This document shows, piece after piece, positions 8,890-12,144 of a stretch of DNA of 12,144 bases. The notes below the pieces were generated by a model, which made no database searches, was not told where the DNA came from, and worked only from the letters and a program-made list of their open reading frames with translations. The stretch's first letter is position 1; each line of letters starts with the position of its first letter. This DNA comes from Isohypsibius dastychi (Eukaryota; Tardigrada; Eutardigrada; Parachela; Isohypsibiidae): contig JAQIWT010001154.1 of assembly GCA_034696485.1 (NCBI GenBank), positions 1 to 12,144 on the forward strand, written 5' to 3'. The position numbers were made by a program, and so were the translations under genes.

Positions 8890-8895
8890 TTATAT
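8890..8895 (-). promoter_or_regulatory. TATA-like box, 12-WAP gene
   Basis: The minus strand reads CCATATAACC with the TATA core about 40 nt upstream of the ATG at 8851. Transcription starting 30 nt downstream would leave a leader of only about 10-15 nt. The match is modest, and no clear initiator sits at the right spacing. Confidence 0.25.
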
Positions 8896-8983
8896 GGTCT
8901 TAGCAAAGCAGATGCGCAGTAACCTCATATTCCGTCGTGATATCGTGGGTTTATGTGTTTTTGTGAACTGGGCCCATAATGGG

Positions 8984-9075
8984 TTTATTTGGAGGCCAAG
9001 TAAACATCATTAATGAGTAAGATTTGCACTCGCATAATCAGTACGCACAGAAGTTTTCGGACTGAGTACTTTAAT
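8984..9075 (-). terminator. Poly(A) signals, 10-WAP gene
   Basis: Two candidate hexamers follow the 10-WAP stop at 9123 on the minus strand: ATTAAA at 9075-9070 (48 nt past the stop) and AATAAA at 8989-8984 (134 nt past). The canonical one is nearer the next gene's promoter, leaving about 90 nt between it and that gene's TATA-like box. Confidence 0.35.
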
Positions 9076-9122
9076 CCTGAATTTCATCAAGCTATTGCAA
9101 AGTGCGCAATAACTTCATTCTT

Positions 9123-10886
9123 TTAGAGAGCCTTCCACCATCCGTCGTACTTCTCGACTGGTTGGGTGCACAGCGTTCCGCCACAGGAAGTTCGACAGCA
9201 CTTCAGCCCCCCTTCGCACTCGCGATCACGTCCACATAAGTTTGCACAAATCCCAACGTCCCCACTAGGCAACGGGCAGTAGCCTGGCTTGGCCCACTGG
9301 TGACCTGGTTTCTTGGAAGTGGATGTTTGGTTCGTGGTTGCTAGCGTCGTCTTCTTTGTAGGATACACTGGTATCTCTTTCTCCGGAGGCTGACATTGAT
9401 GGCCACATCTATTCGCACAACATTTATCGTTCCCGGAACAATCCGTGTCATGCTGACAGCGCTCTTCACAAATATCTGGCACCGTATATGGTTTGGCCGC
9501 ACATTTTCCAGGTTTCGTTCTGGGTGCCTGGCATGTGTGGCCACATCCGTTTGAACAGCATTTCTTGTCGCTCTCACACTCCCTATCATCCCCACATTCT
9601 TCAACACAAGTTCCGATCGTTCCTGGCTGCAGAATCGGACATTCACCCGACTTGTTGGTGAATGGCGAAGCTGTGACACACTGAGTGCAACAACCTGTTG
9701 AACAACACTTCTGCCCTTCCAGGCATTCCGAGTCAAACGAGCATGTGTCACGTGGGCAGTCCACCAAACTGCAATCTATTACCGGTTTCGCTGCGGGACA
9801 TTTTCCAGGTCGAATGAACAGTGGGGCTCCGTTATCAACCGGCTTCGTGGGTGGAGTGGTCAGCACTGGTTTTGTGCATCTATCGCAACAGCCTGATCGG
9901 CAACAGATCTGATTCCCTGGGCAGTCTTCATCCCGGCAAGTTGCACAAAGCACAGCAGCGCAGTTTTCTGGCTCGACCGGTTTCCTTGCGGGACATGTGC
10001 CACCCTTAGCTATGGGACTCATGCAATGGACATGACATGCATCTGAGCAGCATTTGCTGTCACCAGGGCATTGATCATCACCCTGACATTCAACAAGGCA
10101 AATGGTGAAGAGGTCGGGGTCGCCCCGTGGACAGAATCCTGGTTTGGCAACAGGTGCGATGTCTGTACATCTCATGCAGCAACCATCACGACAACACTTC
10201 TGCCCGTCCGGACATGACGCGTCGCCCTGACATTCTTCTTCTTCGCAGTGATGGCATTTTTTCCCTTTGAGTAGCGCAAGCGGAACTGCTGGGCATGAAC
10301 CAGGTCGATCAGTGTTGACGGGGTCAACGCAGTCGCTGCAGCAGTTGTTGACCTTGCAGCAGACCTTACCTTCTGGACACGAGTTTGCATCACAGGTCTT
10401 GCATTTGACAAACCTACAGTCGATAGGTGGGCCAAGTTTAATTGGTGGGCAGAATTTGGGGTTTTGCACAACGGGGTCCATGCAGGCGAGCTCACAACCT
10501 CGTGAACAACATTTCTGATTCCCTTTGCAAGACCGATCACCGGAGCAACGGGCGATGCAGGGGGTGATGAGGCCAGGTGGGGATGCAGGGCATTTTCCGG
10601 GCTTGTTGATATGGATCAGTTCGGGGTCTAGGCATTCACGCTTACAACTTGTGGAACAGCATTTTTTACCCCCACTGCAGTCGCTGTCATCGTCGCAGCC
10701 TTCCGGTGCGTCAATAGGACAACATCCGATAATTTGTCGTTCAAAGCTGTCAGGTGGACATGGGTTGAATATTGTGAGGAAGAGAGGACATGAGCCTGGT
10801 TTCCCGATGATCGCTTTCTTGCAGTCAGATGGTACGATCAGGACCAGCAAATATCCGATACACAGAAAAAACAATTTGGGCCCCAT
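9123..10886 (-). CDS. Secreted 10-domain WAP (four-disulfide core) protein
   Basis: A single exon encodes 587 residues. ATG 10886 has a good context (A at -3, G at +4) and opens a signal peptide (hydrophobic about 5-19, cleavage near PSDC). Ten WAP domains follow at about 29-88, 95-138, 142-189, 194-243, 248-291, 294-340, 359-406, 412-455, 458-501 and 533-576. Domain 1 is unusually long (about 60 residues, with an inserted segment carrying an extra CC). Domain 9 has KCAAKP where most start with CP. A Thr/Lys-rich linker (502-532), with a potential N-glycosylation site NQT at about 519, precedes the final domain, and the protein ends WWKAL. Its likely role is an extracellular protease inhibitor or defence protein, as for its neighbour. 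Unlike the paralogue it lacks the intron after the signal peptide. Confidence 0.9.
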   Translation of the reverse strand: MGPKLFFLCIGYLLVLIVPSDCKKAIIGKPGSCPLFLTIFNPCPPDSFERQIIGCCPIDAPEGCDDDSDCSGGKKCCSTSCKRECLDPELIHINKPGKCPASPPGLITPCIARCSGDRSCKGNQKCCSRGCELACMDPVVQNPKFCPPIKLGPPIDCRFVKCKTCDANSCPEGKVCCKVNNCCSDCVDPVNTDRPGSCPAVPLALLKGKKCHHCEEEECQGDASCPDGQKCCRDGCCMRCTDIAPVAKPGFCPRGDPDLFTICLVECQGDDQCPGDSKCCSDACHVHCMSPIAKGGTCPARKPVEPENCAAVLCATCRDEDCPGNQICCRSGCCDRCTKPVLTTPPTKPVDNGAPLFIRPGKCPAAKPVIDCSLVDCPRDTCSFDSECLEGQKCCSTGCCTQCVTASPFTNKSGECPILQPGTIGTCVEECGDDRECESDKKCCSNGCGHTCQAPRTKPGKCAAKPYTVPDICEERCQHDTDCSGNDKCCANRCGHQCQPPEKEIPVYPTKKTTLATTNQTSTSKKPGHQWAKPGYCPLPSGDVGICANLCGRDRECEGGLKCCRTSCGGTLCTQPVEKYDGWWKAL

Positions 10887-10915
10887 TTTACACGTATTTA
10901 GTGCTGGATAATAAG

Positions 10916-10930
10916 CACGGCAGCGCCGTG
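10916..10930. repeat. Perfect inverted repeat upstream of the 10-WAP gene
   Basis: CACGGC-AGC-GCCGTG is a six-base perfect inverted repeat with a three-base loop, 30 nt upstream of the ATG at 10886. If transcription begins near 10950, it lies in the leader and could form a small GC-rich hairpin; otherwise it could be a palindromic protein site. Confidence 0.5.
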
Positions 10931-10946
10931 TTGGTGGGTTGCAAAA

Positions 10947-10983
10947 AAATGACTATTAGTTAATTCACACAAACAGATAAATA
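10947..10983 (-). promoter_or_regulatory. Candidate TATA plus initiator, 10-WAP gene
   Basis: On the minus strand a TATTTAT box (10983-10977) is followed by TCATTT (10952-10947), a variant of the arthropod initiator, with the presumed start A at 10950. The spacing of about 33 nt is right for a TATA-initiator pair. The leader would then be about 64 nt and include the hairpin at 10916-10930. AGATAA (GATA-factor-like) overlaps the box on the other strand. These are short matches and could be chance. Confidence 0.35.
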
Positions 10984-11458
10984 GCAAGTTTCCAAACAGC
11001 GAGTCAGGTCATCGCTAATCGGTAAGATGAGGTTCTCAATCACGACTGTAATCAAGGGGCGAGCCCGCAGGGCCGAAGCAGCACTGAACTCGTGTTATTA
11101 TGTTTTGTTGTGAACAATAAATTGAGTCGGTTGGCGGTGACTTCTTGTGAAGGCAACCATTCTTACGGTGTACTGTAAGTAAATGGCATTCTCGCCTGAA
11201 CATGTAGAAAATGAAAAATCTTGAAATGGAGTCTTCGGAATCTCAAGTTGCCTTGTTGTGTGAAACCACCTTTCTCACCGAATACACGTGCTAGCTTTTG
11301 AGGGTGAAGTGAATAGCAATTAAAATACAACTCATATCAAATTAGTAAAAAAAGTTGCGGGTAAGTTGTAAAACTCCGAATCGAGCAAGTTGTCACAACT
11401 CTGCAACTCACTCATAATACACTACATACTTACTTATGGAGAATGTGATACAAATTGG
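10984..11458. other. Non-coding spacer
   Basis: No supported coding region in about 475 nt. The sequence is AT-rich with scattered stops in all frames. It includes an AATAAA on the plus strand near 11116-11121 with no plausible plus-strand gene before it, and several short AAGTTG repeats with a small inverted repeat near 11380-11395. It probably contains upstream regulatory sequence for the 10-WAP gene. Confidence 0.5.
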
Positions 11459-11533
11459 CTACACAGGTAAGCGGTGGCAGCCCATTGAGCAACCCTGACA
11501 CCAGGGCTTCTGCCTTATCAAATCCTCGCTCAC

Positions 11534-11677
11534 CTTATTCGATGCCCAAATAACCTGGCCTTTGCGTTTCAACATAGTGCGTGGAATATCTTCGAACCTA
11601 GATATTAACAAGTAACAATCGTGGATGCCAAAGGTCACTCTACGAGATTCGATCTTTTTCGCTAGAGAAAAAGACAT
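11534..11677 (-). CDS. Possible coding exon of an unrecognised gene
   Basis: The minus-strand frame from ATG 11677 runs 48 codons to a good donor (AAG/GTGAGC, GT at 11533) in phase 0. A strong acceptor (CTTTTTCTCTAG) ends at 11662, so the true exon may instead be 11661-11534. The residues have a coding-like mix (LAKKIESRR, then IHDCYLLISRF), but I recognise no family. If spliced to the AG ending at 11459 (a 75-nt intron), the frame continues 16 codons to a stop. Upstream in the same frame a single TGA (11692-11690) separates it from another 25 open codons. It could be an internal exon, a pseudogene fragment, or chance: the opposite strand is also open here (11625-11834). Confidence 0.25.
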
Positions 11678-11849
11678 TTCTTTGACAAATCATCTGTCAT
11701 TGGCTAGGAAGTCTCCGAATATTTTGAGGACCAGCGTAAGCTCAGTTTTCACTCTACAAGTAACAAGCTACACTGCACAAGACCATTGGATATCCAATGC
11801 ACTTGCACTGCATACCCCCAAACAGAAGTCATAAGGACTGGTTCTTCAT

Positions 11850-11855
11850 TTTATT
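11850..11855 (-). terminator. AATAAA poly(A) signal, candidate right-edge gene
   Basis: The minus strand reads AATAAA about 190 nt downstream of the TGA at 12048-12046. If the right-edge frame is a real 3' exon, this gives it a plausible 3' UTR. The same site overlaps ATTAAA on the plus strand (11853-11858), so its strand is not certain. Confidence 0.25.
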
Positions 11856-12045
11856 AAAAAAATCTGCTCGAGTGGTATGCCAGAAAAATGTTTTTATAGC
11901 AGCTACTTTTATCGTCACTGCATTCGTGCATAGACTCATAAACACATAAATGCTGATGATAAACTATTCAGATACAATGCTCATTTAGAATGGAGAACAA
12001 CTTTCACGGTGTGACACAATTGTCAGTTACAAGAACGAAATTTCT

Positions 12046-12144
12046 TCACGTCGGATTTCGAGTGATGTGGAAGCGGTCGCTTGAGTTCGGTAGCCCAAAC
12101 ATGTTGAGGCCATCCAGTGCGATTCTTCCCATGCTCTCTTTTCT
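12046..12144 (-). CDS. Possible 3' end of a gene running off the window
   Basis: The minus-strand frame is open from the right edge for 32 codons to TGA at 12048-12046, with residues such as MGRIALDGLNMFGLPNSSDR. The stop is followed by AT-rich sequence and an AATAAA about 190 nt further on, which would suit a terminal exon. An internal ATG is present near the edge, so a short stand-alone frame is also possible. No family is recognised and the fragment is short, so this is a weak call. Confidence 0.25.
   Translation of the reverse strand, partial: RKESMGRIALDGLNMFGLPNSSDRFHITRNPT

Larger units (their letters stand above)
6753..10886 (-). repeat. Tandem duplication of multi-WAP genes
   Basis: The two adjacent minus-strand genes are head-to-tail paralogues. 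Domains 3-9 of the 680-aa protein match domains 2-8 of the 587-aa protein one to one, with shared signatures: CIARCS...CCSRGCEL, CCKVNNCCS, GQKCC.DGCC, FTICLVEC/STICLVEC, CRDEDC.GNQICC and CSNGCG. The last domains also match, as do the linker ending WAKPG and the WWKAL terminus. The proteins differ at the 5' end (unrelated signal peptides, and an intron only in the 680-aa gene) and by extra domains in the 680-aa gene. Confidence 0.9.

Noticed and set aside
11625-11834. Plus-strand 69-codon frame with a donor-like GTAAGC and an ATTAAA downstream
   Set aside because: No family resemblance, stops close upstream, and it competes with a minus-strand exon that has better splice signals. Neither is proven.
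1-12144. Transposon ends, tRNA or rRNA genes, CRISPR-like repeats, viral remnants
   Set aside because: No terminal inverted repeats with target duplications, no cloverleaf-like segment, no regular spacer array, and no polymerase or integrase motifs were seen on either strand.

Overview
The window reads as arthropod nuclear DNA, most likely from an insect with a fairly compact genome. The coding regions are split by short GT-AG introns, several only 55-56 nt long. Start codons sit in metazoan contexts (A or G at -3, G at +4), and AATAAA or ATTAAA signals follow the genes. The protein families (a PR/SET plus C2H2 zinc-finger protein, a J-domain membrane protein, and secreted multi-WAP proteins) are metazoan. 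A dipteran such as a mosquito would fit the intron sizes and the long WAP arrays, but I cannot fix the species.

Layout. Positions 1-770 hold no convincing gene and probably carry the promoter and 5' UTR of the first gene. A seven-exon plus-strand gene (771-4861) encodes a PRDM-type transcription regulator of about 1087 residues, with a PR/SET domain of the PRDM10/PRDM15 kind and 19 zinc fingers. Part of its finger array was made by internal duplication. A minus-strand gene (5195-6387) converges on it and encodes a J-domain protein with one membrane segment and a coiled coil.

Two minus-strand genes follow, arranged head to tail: 6753-8851 (680 aa, 12 WAP domains) and 9123-10886 (587 aa, 10 WAP domains). 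They are tandem paralogues encoding secreted, cysteine-rich proteins of the whey-acidic-protein four-disulfide class, and both end in the same WWKAL tail. Their domains fall into an 8-Cys and a 10-Cys type, arranged mostly as 10-10-8 triplets, so the arrays probably grew by three-domain units.

The last 1.25 kb is mostly non-coding. It holds a possible minus-strand exon near 11534-11677 and, at the right edge, a possible 3' end of another minus-strand gene.

The genes do not form an obvious pathway. The two WAP genes are a functional pair (extracellular protease inhibition or defence, by family inference). The PRDM and J-domain genes are ordinary intracellular neighbours. I see no mobile element, CRISPR array, tRNA or rRNA, and nothing that amounts to a clearly new biological system. 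The most informative features are the repeat histories of the zinc-finger and WAP arrays. All gene models were spliced by eye, without transcript data.
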